NCBI GenBank assembly: GCA_020161395.1
Contig: JAIUOE010000004.1
Span: forward strand, 62,001-126,000
Direction: 5' to 3'
Length of the DNA: 64,000 nucleotides
From: Bacteroidota bacterium
Lineage (GTDB): Bacteria > Bacteroidota > Ignavibacteria > Ignavibacteriales > Ignavibacteriaceae
The notes below the pieces were generated by a model that was given only the letters and a program-made list of their open reading frames with translations, did no database searches and was not told the origin of the DNA. Every line of letters starts with the position of its first letter. The stretch's first letter is position 1. Of the stretch, positions 53,301 to 61,887 are shown piece by piece. Position numbers and translations under genes: made by a program.

Positions 53301-54134
53301 ATGAAAAAAACTCGCAAAATCACACTTTTACTAAGAGCATCCTACATTGTTCTCGGTTTGTTTATTTCTCTTTTTGCAATAGATAAAATAATCATGCCAT
53401 TCTATGTCTCCGGCGATGAAGTAAAAGTTCCAAATGTTGTCGGACTGGACAAGCAACGGGCTCTCGATATTTTGGACTCGATCGATTTAAACTACTCAGT
53501 TTCAAATGTGATCGAAGTATCAGATCCCACAAAAGATGGTAAAATTCTTCAGCAGAAACCGGTTAATGGTAAAATTGTCAAAGAGGGAAGAGTAATTTTA
53601 CTGTGGGTGGGAAGCTATAGAGGCAGCGGTCCAAATGATAACCGGCAGACTGTTGAGGTTCCCGATCTGATTGGAAAAACATACGCAGAAGCTGAACAGA
53701 TTTTGCTTTCCTCAAACCTGCTTCTCAGACTGATAAACAAAGTCTCGGAACCCGACCTGCAGGCCCTCGTTCTCGAGCAGAGCCGTAAACCGGGTGAAAA
53801 AGTTCCTGAGGGTTCTTCGATTTACATCAGAATTGATATGCCGGGTGAAATTATTGTTGATACACTCGATTTTAAATCAACCGAGGAGGATCAGAGTACC
53901 GACATAGATATGGTGACCATGCCCGGATTAAAGAAATTGTCGAAGCAGGAAGCAATAAAACAACTTACCGATCTCGGACTAAAAGTTGGTACCATAAAAG
54001 AGGTCGTTTCACCTGACCATCTTCCAGGATCTGTGATCAGCCAAAGCATCAGCCCCGGAATTAAAGTGAAGAAGGGTGAGGTAGTCGATCTCGAAGTTTC
54101 GGCATCAAATTCTGATGAGGAGATTATCCAGTGA
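53301..54134 (+). CDS. Membrane-anchored protein with three PASTA domains
   Basis: A 277-residue protein with an N-terminal signal-anchor helix (ASYIVLGLFISLFAIDKII) and three extracytoplasmic PASTA domains (EVKVPNVVGLDKQRAL, TVEVPDLIGKTYAEAEQ, MVTMPGLKKLSKQEAI). PASTA domains bind muropeptides or unlinked peptidoglycan in kinases and PBPs. No kinase or transpeptidase is attached here, so it may be a sensor or scaffold in wall assembly. I used ATG 53301 rather than TTG 53298. The gene begins a long operon-like run, its stop overlapping the rpe GTG. Confidence 0.9.
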   Translation: MKKTRKITLLLRASYIVLGLFISLFAIDKIIMPFYVSGDEVKVPNVVGLDKQRALDILDSIDLNYSVSNVIEVSDPTKDGKILQQKPVNGKIVKEGRVILLWVGSYRGSGPNDNRQTVEVPDLIGKTYAEAEQILLSSNLLLRLINKVSEPDLQALVLEQSRKPGEKVPEGSSIYIRIDMPGEIIVDTLDFKSTEEDQSTDIDMVTMPGLKKLSKQEAIKQLTDLGLKVGTIKEVVSPDHLPGSVISQSISPGIKVKKGEVVDLEVSASNSDEEIIQ

Positions 54135-54793
54135 TACGAAAGATTTTGGCGCCCTCAATTTTATCCGCTGATTTTACCAATCTTGAAAAACAGATTAAAA
54201 TTGTTGAAAATGGCGGTGCCGGTTTCATTCATTGTGACATCATGGATGGAAAATTTGTGCCAAACCTTACTTTTGGAAGTATCATCGTTGAAGCTGTTCG
54301 TCGAGTAACGGAACTTCCGATAGATGTCCATCTGATGGTAGAGGATCCGGACTCCCTGATTCCCGGTTTTATAAAAGCGGGTGCTGATTTCATTACTGTG
54401 CATCAGGAAGAAGTTGTTCACCTCGACAGAACATTAAATCGCATCAAAGAATACGGAGCGAAAGCCGGTGTTGCCATTAATCCTGCAACTCCGGTTGAAA
54501 CACTCTCCGAGGTCTTGAATCTGGCAGACCTTATTCTTGTAATGTCGGTAAATCCGGGGTTCGGTGGGCAAAAGTTTATTCCTAATGCTCTTAAGAAGAT
54601 AAAGAAGCTTGCCGCTCTGAAAAATGAGAACGGTTACGACTATCTGATTGAGGTGGATGGTGGAGTAAATCAGGAGAATATCAAAGAAATTTCAAGCGCA
54701 GGTTGTGAAGTATTCGTAGCAGGGTCATCGATTTACAACGCAAAGAATATTAAAGAGTCAATGAATAATTTTTTAAAGATTTTAAATAGTTGA
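54131..54793 (+). CDS. rpe: Ribulose-phosphate 3-epimerase
   Basis: A 220-residue TIM barrel interconverting ribulose-5-P and xylulose-5-P in the pentose phosphate pathway. ILAPSILSADFTNLEKQI, HCDIMDGKFVPNLTFG, PIDVHLMVEDP, MSVNPGFGGQKFIP and IEVDGGVNQENI carry the metal ligands and catalytic Asp residues. The start is GTG overlapping the PASTA gene stop (GTGA). Confidence 0.97.
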   Translation: MIRKILAPSILSADFTNLEKQIKIVENGGAGFIHCDIMDGKFVPNLTFGSIIVEAVRRVTELPIDVHLMVEDPDSLIPGFIKAGADFITVHQEEVVHLDRTLNRIKEYGAKAGVAINPATPVETLSEVLNLADLILVMSVNPGFGGQKFIPNALKKIKKLAALKNENGYDYLIEVDGGVNQENIKEISSAGCEVFVAGSSIYNAKNIKESMNNFLKILNS

Positions 54794-54801
54794 GGTAAAC
54801 T

Positions 54802-55968
54802 GTGAAATTAGCACTAATCGGCGGAGAGATAATCACTCCCTTCCGTATCGTTAAAAACGGCACTATAGTTATGCAGGATGGACAGATATCTGACATCGGA
54901 AAAGCCTCGGATGTAAGAATTCCAGATGAATGCGAAGTGATTGATGTAAGCGGGAACATTGTAACTCCCGGTTTTGTCGATCTCCTTGTTCATGGTGGTG
55001 GTGGAAAAGGTTTTGCCGATGAAGATCCTTCTAGCATCGGTATAGTTGCTGATTATTTTATTCGTCATGGATCAACCACGGTTCTGGCTTCACTCTATGC
55101 AAAACCAAAAGATCAACTTTTAGCTGATTTAAGGAGGATTGCTGATTACATTCATGCCAACCCTGATTCGAATATCATAGGAATCCACATGGAAGGACCA
55201 TACCTCAACCCTGTATTAAAGGGTGCCATGAACGAGGAATACCTTTGGACTCCATCAGTCGAATCATGGGATGAAATGTGGGAGGCTTCCCGCGGGCTTA
55301 TAAAAATAATGACAATTGCCCCTGAACTTGAAGGATCACTTCAGGTAATGCGGGCTGCTGCTTTAAAGGGTGTCGTCCTTTCAATCGGACACTCGACAGC
55401 CAACTATGAAACCATTGAGCTTGCCATTGATCACGGCGCTGCACATGTTACCCACATGTTTAACGCCATGACTCCGTTGCACCACAGAAATCCCGGGGTG
55501 GTATTGGGTGCGATGTTGCGAAATGAATTGAAAATAGAGCTGATAGCAGATACACTTCATGTTCACCCTGCGGTTATGGAATTGCTGCTCAAGCTAAAGG
55601 GATCGAACGGGATTATCCTGATAACAGATTCCATTCGCGCCGGTGGAATGCACGAGGGTGAGTATGAATTTGCAGATCAGAAAGTTTACATGAAAGGCAG
55701 CAAGGCATTTTTGTCTGACGGCACTCTCGCAGGAAGTACGCTTACCTTAAATCGTGCGATCAAAAACATGATTAAAAAAGCTAATGCAAAAGTGACTGAA
55801 TCTGTCAGAATGGCTTCATTGAATGGCGCAAAGGTTCTGAACATTGAAGACAGAAAAGGTATCCTCGCTGTAGGAAAAGACGCAGATATTGTAGTGATGA
55901 ATGATGAGTTTGAAGTGGAAATGACAATTCATCAGGGAAATATCAAATATAAGAGAATGCTGGACTAA
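54802..55968 (+). CDS. nagA: N-acetylglucosamine-6-phosphate deacetylase
   Basis: An amidohydrolase of 388 residues that removes acetate from GlcNAc-6-P. GFVDLLVHGGGGKGFADED, IGIHMEGPYLNPVLKGAM with the metal-binding Glu, LSIGHSTANYE, VTHMFNAMTPLHHRNPGVVLGA and ITDSIRAGG with the catalytic Asp are all present. The usual metal site is therefore intact. It starts at GTG with a GAGG ribosome site and feeds NagB, which is encoded 5 kb upstream on the other strand. Confidence 0.96.
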   Translation: MKLALIGGEIITPFRIVKNGTIVMQDGQISDIGKASDVRIPDECEVIDVSGNIVTPGFVDLLVHGGGGKGFADEDPSSIGIVADYFIRHGSTTVLASLYAKPKDQLLADLRRIADYIHANPDSNIIGIHMEGPYLNPVLKGAMNEEYLWTPSVESWDEMWEASRGLIKIMTIAPELEGSLQVMRAAALKGVVLSIGHSTANYETIELAIDHGAAHVTHMFNAMTPLHHRNPGVVLGAMLRNELKIELIADTLHVHPAVMELLLKLKGSNGIILITDSIRAGGMHEGEYEFADQKVYMKGSKAFLSDGTLAGSTLTLNRAIKNMIKKANAKVTESVRMASLNGAKVLNIEDRKGILAVGKDADIVVMNDEFEVEMTIHQGNIKYKRMLD

Positions 55969-55978
55969 CCTGAGTATC

Positions 55979-56770
55979 GTGACAAATTTGAAGATTGCAG
56001 GAATTGTCAATGTAACACCTGATTCTTTTTCAGATGGCGGACTTTATTTTTCCGCTGTAGATGCCATTCGCTATTCGCTCGAAGTTTTGCACCGGGGTGT
56101 GGACATCATCGATATAGGTGGTGAGTCGACGCGGCCCGGTGCAGAAGAAGTAACTGCCGGGGAAGAAATCAGACGGACGATTCCTGTAATTAAAGGGATC
56201 CTCAGGGAAATACCTGATGCAGCAATCTCAATTGATACATACAAAAGTGAAGTTGCCAAAGCTGCGCTCGATGAGGGCGTAACATTCGTCAACGACATAA
56301 GCGGAGGCACTTTTGATGCAGAAATGTGGAAGGTTGTTGCGGGTTCCAAGGCAAAATATATTTTGATGCATACACCCGGGAGACCTTCGGTAATGCAGCA
56401 AATGACCACCTACAGTGATGTTGTGAATGATGTGAAAGGCTGGCTTTTATCAAGAGCAAAAGAAGCTGAAGGTGAAGGAATCAGTGAAGTGATAATCGAT
56501 CCGGGTATTGGTTTTGGCAAGACAGTCGAGCAAAATCTCCAAATTATCTCGAACATTGATAAGTTCACGAATAACGGCTTTGATGTTTTAGTTGGTCTCT
56601 CAAGGAAATCCTTCATCGGAAAATATCTGAATCTTGATACCTCTGAGCGGGATTTCCCATCTGCAATATATGAATTCTTCGTTGCGCTAAAAGGAGTTCG
56701 GTATATAAGGACACACAATATCGAAAACGCTCTGAAATACAGGAGAATGTTGGAGAGTCTGAATGTTTGA
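55979..56770 (+). CDS. folP: Dihydropteroate synthase
   Basis: A 263-residue TIM barrel joining 6-hydroxymethyl-dihydropterin diphosphate to p-aminobenzoate. It has IVNVTPDSFSDGG, IDIGGESTRPGAEEV, FVNDISGG, ILMHTPGRP and IIDPGIGFGKTVEQN, then LVGLSRKSFIGKYL. The start is GTG at 55979, which puts the conserved NVTPDSFSDGG near residue 11, as usual for the family. The end overlaps cdaA by 8 nt; the folP-cdaA pair is widespread in Bacteroidota. Confidence 0.97.
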   Translation: MTNLKIAGIVNVTPDSFSDGGLYFSAVDAIRYSLEVLHRGVDIIDIGGESTRPGAEEVTAGEEIRRTIPVIKGILREIPDAAISIDTYKSEVAKAALDEGVTFVNDISGGTFDAEMWKVVAGSKAKYILMHTPGRPSVMQQMTTYSDVVNDVKGWLLSRAKEAEGEGISEVIIDPGIGFGKTVEQNLQIISNIDKFTNNGFDVLVGLSRKSFIGKYLNLDTSERDFPSAIYEFFVALKGVRYIRTHNIENALKYRRMLESLNV

Positions 56771-57581
56771 TCTTTTCCAAATCGGGTTCGTTACTTTCAG
56801 ATTCCTCGATTTACTTGATATTGTCATTGTTGCGGCGATTATTTATAACATTTACAAACTTCTTCGTGGAACAATCGCCAGTCAAATTCTATTTGGTCTG
56901 GTAATAATTCTTGTACTCTTCCTGATCTCACAAGCCCTTAATCTAAAAGCTGTAAGCATCATCCTTAAGGTTATTACCGATATCTGGCTGATCGCTTTTA
57001 TTATTCTTTTCCAACCCGAGATAAGGCGTTTTTTGGCATCACTCGCTTCGAATCCGTTGTTTCAGGCATTCAGAAGAGATAAAAACAATCCGGGACTTGT
57101 AGAAGTACTAACCAATGCTGCGATTGCTCTGTCAAATGTCGGTCACGGTGCTTTGATCATTGTCGAGAAAGAGAATGATCTCAGACAGCTTATTGAAAGT
57201 GGAACTGAAGTTAATGCGAAGGTTTCGACAATGCTTCTACGGTCGATATTTGTTCCAGGCTCGCCGCTCCACGATGGAGCAGTAGTTGTTCGTGATGATG
57301 TAATAGTTGCTGCACGATGCTCAATCCCGTTTTCGAAGGAGGAACATTTCAGTGAAGAAGGTACCGGGATGAGGCATAAAGCGGGCTTGACACATTCTGC
57401 GGAATACGATTCGCTTGTAATTATCGTTTCGGAGGAAACAAGGACCATCTCCGTTGCTCTAAATGGAACACTGACCCGCGGACTGACCAGAGAGTCGCTC
57501 ACAAATATTCTTAAAAAATCACTAATTAAAGAAGAATCGACAAAAGATACCTTACTTAGACGGGTTTTCTCAAGAAAATGA
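56763..57581 (+). CDS. cdaA: Diadenylate cyclase CdaA family, with altered RHR motif
   Basis: A 272-residue protein with three N-terminal membrane helices and a DisA_N domain that makes c-di-AMP from two ATP. The DGA motif is intact (PGSPLHDGAVVV). The usual GTRHRA-AxGISE segment reads GMRHKAGLTHSAE, so the second Arg of RHR is Lys and the Glu after Ser is shifted or lost. ESLTNILKK and other tail features follow. It overlaps folP by 8 nt and the GT2 gene by 4 nt. Activity is likely but not certain because of the motif change. Confidence 0.9.
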   Translation: MFDLFQIGFVTFRFLDLLDIVIVAAIIYNIYKLLRGTIASQILFGLVIILVLFLISQALNLKAVSIILKVITDIWLIAFIILFQPEIRRFLASLASNPLFQAFRRDKNNPGLVEVLTNAAIALSNVGHGALIIVEKENDLRQLIESGTEVNAKVSTMLLRSIFVPGSPLHDGAVVVRDDVIVAARCSIPFSKEEHFSEEGTGMRHKAGLTHSAEYDSLVIIVSEETRTISVALNGTLTRGLTRESLTNILKKSLIKEESTKDTLLRRVFSRK

Positions 57582-58240
57582 GCTACTGCGTTGTCATCCC
57601 TTTCTTTAACGAAAAACGCTTCATTTTCGAAGTGGTGAAACAATCACTCGAATATTCACCGGTAGTTATAGCTGTGGATGACGGCTCCACTGACGGAAGT
57701 GCAGAGCTTATCGGGGGAATGGAGGGTGTGGAGATATTAAGAATCGAACCAAATTCGGGCAAGGGAAACGCTCTTGTTACAGGATTTAAGTCAGCTTTGG
57801 AAAGAGGTTTCAAAAAAATAATTACATTGGACGGTGATTTGCAACATCCGCCAAAATACATTCCGTATTTTCTCGCTGAATTGGAGAATTTTGATTTTGT
57901 GATCGGGAAGCGGAAAATCAGACCGGGCATTATGCCCATCTCAAGAGTTATAAGTAATTCTGTCTCTTCATTTTTGCTGTCAAGGAAAACCGGTGTCAGA
58001 ATAATTGACAGTCAGTCCGGTTTCCGTGGAATAAGAGCAAGTCTGCTAAAGGAAATAATTCCTGCTGAAAAAGGTTATATTGCCGAAACGGAAATGATAA
58101 TAAGAGCAGCAAAAAAACAGGCTTCATTTGGATGGGTTGATATTCCGACAATTTATGGGGAAGAAAAAAGTAAAATGAAAAATATGGAAACAACTGTTAA
58201 ATTTGTGAGTCAAATACTCAAACCTTTGAAAGATTACTAA
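57578..58240 (+). CDS. Family 2 glycosyltransferase (dolichyl-phosphate mannosyltransferase-like)
   Basis: A 220-residue GT-A enzyme. CVVIPFFNEKRFI opens the nucleotide-binding fold, VAVDDGSTDGSAELI and the metal-binding LDGDLQHPPK follow, and SQSGFRGIRASLL is near the end. There are no membrane helices at the C-terminus, so it resembles the soluble DPM-like class that charges polyprenyl phosphate with a sugar. Acceptor and donor are unknown. It overlaps cdaA by 4 nt. Confidence 0.9.
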   Translation: MSYCVVIPFFNEKRFIFEVVKQSLEYSPVVIAVDDGSTDGSAELIGGMEGVEILRIEPNSGKGNALVTGFKSALERGFKKIITLDGDLQHPPKYIPYFLAELENFDFVIGKRKIRPGIMPISRVISNSVSSFLLSRKTGVRIIDSQSGFRGIRASLLKEIIPAEKGYIAETEMIIRAAKKQASFGWVDIPTIYGEEKSKMKNMETTVKFVSQILKPLKDY

Positions 58241-58241
58241 A

Positions 58242-58919
58242 ATGAAACTGCGATTTTTTGGGCATTCTGCATGCCTCTTTACCACCACAAATGGCATCCG
58301 GATACTTATCGACCCGTTTTTGGACGGAAATCCCGTTTCACCGGTGAAAGCTGATGAAGTTGATGCCGAATATATCATTTTAACACATGCTCACGGTGAC
58401 CATGTAGGTGACACCGTTTCAATCGCCAAACGATGTAATGCAACCGTAATCTGCGTTTTCGAGCTTGGAAATATTCTCGCGGAAGAGGGATTGAAAGTCC
58501 ACACAATGCATATTGGTGGCGGGTTCAATTTTGAATTTGGCAGGGTAAAGTTTACAATTGCCCATCATGGAAGTTCTTATCCTGATGGAAGATATGGTGG
58601 CAACCCTGTTGGTGTGATTCTCACCGCTGATGGTTTAACAGTCTATCACACCGGTGACACAGGATTGTTTAGTGACATGAAACTTATCGGTGAATTGAAT
58701 AAAATTGATTACATGTTACTCCCGATTGGTGATAATTACACGATGGGAATCGATGATGCGGTAGTGGCAGTAGAATTTGCCGATCCAAAAGTGGCAATAC
58801 CCCTCCACTTCAACACATTTCCCGTGATCGAAAATGATCCCGAAGATTTTAAACGAAAACTTGAATCTGTAAACAAAAATTGTACGATTCTCAAATTTGG
58901 AGAAGAAATATCTTTATGA
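58242..58919 (+). CDS. Metallo-beta-lactamase-fold metal-dependent hydrolase (UPF0173)
   Basis: A 225-residue MBL-fold protein. LRFFGHSACLF opens it, with LTHAHGDHVGDT as the metal HxHxDH motif. AHHGSSYPDGRYGGNPVGVIL, VYHTGDTGLFSDM and IPLHFNTFP complete the UPF0173 pattern. The family is conserved but its substrate is unknown. It begins one base after the GT2 stop. Confidence 0.93.
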   Translation: MKLRFFGHSACLFTTTNGIRILIDPFLDGNPVSPVKADEVDAEYIILTHAHGDHVGDTVSIAKRCNATVICVFELGNILAEEGLKVHTMHIGGGFNFEFGRVKFTIAHHGSSYPDGRYGGNPVGVILTADGLTVYHTGDTGLFSDMKLIGELNKIDYMLLPIGDNYTMGIDDAVVAVEFADPKVAIPLHFNTFPVIENDPEDFKRKLESVNKNCTILKFGEEISL

Positions 58920-58955
58920 CAGATTCAGAAGATATCAGGAACAGAAGTAAAAATT

Positions 58956-59723
58956 ATGCATGGTAAAATAATATCCGTGGCGAATCAGAAGGGTGGAGTG
59001 GGGAAGACGACCACTGCAATCAACCTTTCTGCTTCGCTCGCGGTTGCTGAAAAGAAAATATTAGTTATAGATATTGACCCTCAAGGGAATTCATCATCAG
59101 GTTTGAGTTTCCCCAACACTCAACCTTCCATCTATGACCTGCTCGTCGGGTCTGTCGGTTTTTCCGACACAATTGTTAAAGAAGTGATACCTTTCCTCGA
59201 TCTGATCCCGGCAACAATAGATCTTGTTGGCGCTGAAATTGAATTACTTGAGATGGAGAGAAGAGAATTCATCCTAAAAGAGCGAATTAAGGAAGCAAAG
59301 TCAAAATACGATTATATCTTCATCGACTGCCCTCCGACGCTCGGAATCCTTACTTTGAACGCGCTTGCAGCGAGTGATTCAGTACTTATCCCTGTCCAGT
59401 GCGAGTATTTTGCTCTTGAAGGACTTGGTCAACTGCTTAGAACAATTGCTTTGGTGAAGGAACGGTTCAACAAACATTTGACAATCGAGGGAGTTTTGCT
59501 TACCATGTATGATTCAAGGTTGAAACTCTCCGAACAGGTGGCTGAGGAAGTACGAAAATATTTCGAAGACAAAGTTTTTACTACAAAAATTCACAGAAAT
59601 GTCAGGGTTTCAGAGGCACCAAGTTTTGGAAAACCTGTTCTGATGTACGATGCACTTTCAAATGGTGCAAAAAACTACATCGAACTGGCTCAGGAATTTT
59701 TGGGAAGGAACAGTAAAAGGTGA
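58956..59723 (+). CDS. parA: Chromosome partitioning ATPase ParA/Soj
   Basis: A 255-residue P-loop ATPase with the deviant Walker A motif in ISVANQKGGVGKTTTAINL, DIDPQGNSSSGL, the Walker B region YIFIDCPPTLGIL and VQCEYFALEGLGQL. The short N-terminus without a helix-turn-helix marks a chromosomal Soj/ParA. It forms ATP-dependent gradients on DNA that move ParB-parS complexes. parB overlaps its stop. Confidence 0.97.
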   Translation: MHGKIISVANQKGGVGKTTTAINLSASLAVAEKKILVIDIDPQGNSSSGLSFPNTQPSIYDLLVGSVGFSDTIVKEVIPFLDLIPATIDLVGAEIELLEMERREFILKERIKEAKSKYDYIFIDCPPTLGILTLNALAASDSVLIPVQCEYFALEGLGQLLRTIALVKERFNKHLTIEGVLLTMYDSRLKLSEQVAEEVRKYFEDKVFTTKIHRNVRVSEAPSFGKPVLMYDALSNGAKNYIELAQEFLGRNSKR

Positions 59724-60652
59724 TGAGTAAAGGAAAAACCGGCCTCGGCAGAGGGCTCGAAGCATTGATGGGGAATAGAAATGGTGAGAATTATCAGACT
59801 CAGGAAGTGGAGAGAAAGGAAACGCAGACGGCTGATTCGATTGTGAAATTGCCAATTATGCAGATTAGACCGAATCCTTTTCAGCCCCGAACAAATTTTG
59901 ACCGCCAGTCTCTTGAAGATCTGAAGAAATCGATTCAGTCCAATGGACTGATCCAGCCGGTTACAGTAAGAAATGTCGGCAAGAACAGCTATGAACTGAT
60001 TTCAGGTGAGCGTCGTTTACGAGCTTTCAGGGAATTGGGGCTCTCAGAGATTCCTGCTTATATAATGGAAGTCTCCTCTGACGAGGTTATGCTTGCCATG
60101 GCACTCATTGAAAATATTCAGAGAGAACGGCTCAACCCGATTGAGGAAGGTTTGGCATATAAAAGACTTATGGAAGAGTGCGACCTCACACAGGAGGAAA
60201 TTGCTGAACGGGTCGGCAAGAACAGATCCACTGTCGCAAATTCAATAAGACTGCTCAAACTCCCCGACAAAATACAGCAGTCGTTAATTGAAGACGAAAT
60301 TACAGTCGGACACGCACGGGCGTTGATCAATCTTCCGGGTGAATCTCTCCAGCTTCATGCTTTTGACAAAATTAAGGACGAGGGACTTTCTGTAAGGAAA
60401 GTGGAAGAGCTCGTAAAAAAGATGTCAAAGCCTTCTTCACCCAAATTGACAAGGCTTCCTGAAAAGCCAAAACCGAGAAATACAGCGGCTTTAAATTCAA
60501 TTGAGGACTACCTGCGGAAATTGCTTGCGACAAAAATAACCTGCACACAAAAACCTGACGGCACGGGAGATATTGTAATCCAGTTTTATTCAAATGATGA
60601 GCTTGACAGGCTGATCGAACTTTTTGAGATAATTGAAAAAAATCATATATAG
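59723..60652 (+). CDS. parB: Chromosome partitioning protein ParB/Spo0J
   Basis: A 309-residue ParB. It starts SKGKTGLGRGLEALMG (ParA-stimulating head), then the CTPase/N-terminal domain (IRPNPFQPRTNFD, ISGERRLRAFRELGL, ALIENIQRERLNPIEEG). The helix-turn-helix follows (LTQEEIAERVGKNRSTVANSIRLLKLP), and a C-terminal dimer domain ends it. GERR and ENIQR carry the CTP-binding residues. I used ATG 59723 (TGATG with the parA stop); GTG 59720 is possible. I noticed no parS site nearby. Confidence 0.96.
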   Translation: MSKGKTGLGRGLEALMGNRNGENYQTQEVERKETQTADSIVKLPIMQIRPNPFQPRTNFDRQSLEDLKKSIQSNGLIQPVTVRNVGKNSYELISGERRLRAFRELGLSEIPAYIMEVSSDEVMLAMALIENIQRERLNPIEEGLAYKRLMEECDLTQEEIAERVGKNRSTVANSIRLLKLPDKIQQSLIEDEITVGHARALINLPGESLQLHAFDKIKDEGLSVRKVEELVKKMSKPSSPKLTRLPEKPKPRNTAALNSIEDYLRKLLATKITCTQKPDGTGDIVIQFYSNDELDRLIELFEIIEKNHI

Positions 60653-61166
60653 CCTCACAGGTTTTATACTCCTGCTCTCAGTAAGCCTTTCAGGGCAGGG
60701 GATTGACACAACCAAGACTGACTCCACATCTTTGAATAAAGGAGTTCCGGGTATTGTGATGGATACTGTTGGAAACTCTGATATTTATGTGCCCACTAAA
60801 AATCCAATGACTGCGGTTTGGAAAAGTGCGATTCTGCCCGGGTGGGGACAGTACTACAACGAGTCTTACTGGAAGATCCCTGTCTTCTGGGGAGTCTTTG
60901 GCTGGCTTGCGTATAACTATGTAATTAACAACAATAACTACTCTGATTACAAGAGCCTCTATGTTCAGTCAGGTTTTTCTATCGAGAGTTATCGCCGTTT
61001 AAGGGATTTTTATCGCGATCAAAGAGATTTATTTGTTATTTATATTGGAATTGCTTATTTAGCCAACCTGCTTGACGCATATGTTGATGCGAGTTTATTC
61101 GATTTTGATGTATCGGAAAATTTCAATACAGGCAGTAAACAGCTAAATTTCAAATTTAAGTTTTGA
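60633..61166 (+). CDS. DUF5683-type secreted/membrane protein
   Basis: A 177-residue protein starting at TTG within the end of parB (20-nt overlap). It has a signal peptide (KKIIYSLTGFILLLSVSLSG), a Ser/Thr-rich linker and the DUF5683 core AVWKSAILPGWGQYYNESYWKIPVFWG with the NNYSDYKSLY and YRRLRDFYRDQRDL segments, then a helix YLANLLDAYVDASL. Function is unknown; the gene frequently follows parB in Bacteroidota-like genomes. The TTG start is supported by the signal peptide that it begins. Confidence 0.85.
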   Translation: MKKIIYSLTGFILLLSVSLSGQGIDTTKTDSTSLNKGVPGIVMDTVGNSDIYVPTKNPMTAVWKSAILPGWGQYYNESYWKIPVFWGVFGWLAYNYVINNNNYSDYKSLYVQSGFSIESYRRLRDFYRDQRDLFVIYIGIAYLANLLDAYVDASLFDFDVSENFNTGSKQLNFKFKF

Positions 61167-61885
61167 TCAATATGATCCCTGCTATGACAATCTGTCCCGG
61201 GTGCGGGACGGAAAATTCGCGATTCAACCATGATTGTACAGATTGTGGAAACATTCTCCGCGACAGAGTTGCCAACATCGACTTGTGGGAAACACTATCC
61301 GGAATCATCGATCACCCCGGCGAAACATTCGATAAAATAATCTTCGCTGAGAATAAAAATTTTACTTCCTTTTTCGTGGTTTTTGCAGTCATGAAGTATT
61401 TTTTTCTCACCTTGCTTTTCTCATTCCACTTCAATGAATATCAGTTTGACAAAGTACTGATGCTTTATTTCCAGTATCTTCTGCTACTGAGTGTATTTCT
61501 AATTTTGCCGTTGATCATTCTTAAAACAGGAAATTTCCGTGCCCTGAAACTGAAATGGAGGGATTTGATGGCGGGTGTCAGTTATTCATATTCTCCCGTT
61601 GCAATGAGTGCCTTACTTCTTATATTTTTTGAATTCATAATTTACGGGGGTTTCCTGTTTAACAAACAACCTTCTCCTCTCGACTTTAAGCAATCATTCG
61701 GAGTCATGTTTATCTTGCTGGAGGTAGTTTTTATTGGTTGGACTCTTGCTCTGAATACGGCTTTATTTCACAGATTTGGAATTAAGAGGATAACGGCACT
61801 TGTCATCTCGTTTTTGATGATGTCAGGTTATTCTCTAATTTGTTTTCTGACAATTAATTATTTGAATTTCAATCAGGCAGGTTAA
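61163..61885 (+). CDS. Zinc-ribbon plus Yip1-like membrane protein
   Basis: A protein of up to 240 residues. The N-terminus carries a zinc ribbon (ICPGCGTENSRFNHDCTDCGNIL, four Cys) before about five membrane helices (from residue 68) of Yip1-like type. It lies between the DUF5683 gene and nadB. The start is uncertain: TTG 61163 gives a TTGA overlap with the previous stop, while ATG 61172 or ATG 61184 would begin just before the ribbon; none has a clear ribosome site. Function unknown. Confidence 0.7.
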   Translation: MINMIPAMTICPGCGTENSRFNHDCTDCGNILRDRVANIDLWETLSGIIDHPGETFDKIIFAENKNFTSFFVVFAVMKYFFLTLLFSFHFNEYQFDKVLMLYFQYLLLLSVFLILPLIILKTGNFRALKLKWRDLMAGVSYSYSPVAMSALLLIFFEFIIYGGFLFNKQPSPLDFKQSFGVMFILLEVVFIGWTLALNTALFHRFGIKRITALVISFLMMSGYSLICFLTINYLNFNQAG

Positions 61886-61887
61886 TA

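Noticed and set aside
58956-60652. parS site near parAB
   Set aside because: I looked for a CACGTG-centred 16-mer around parAB and did not notice one; by-eye reading cannot exclude a degenerate site.
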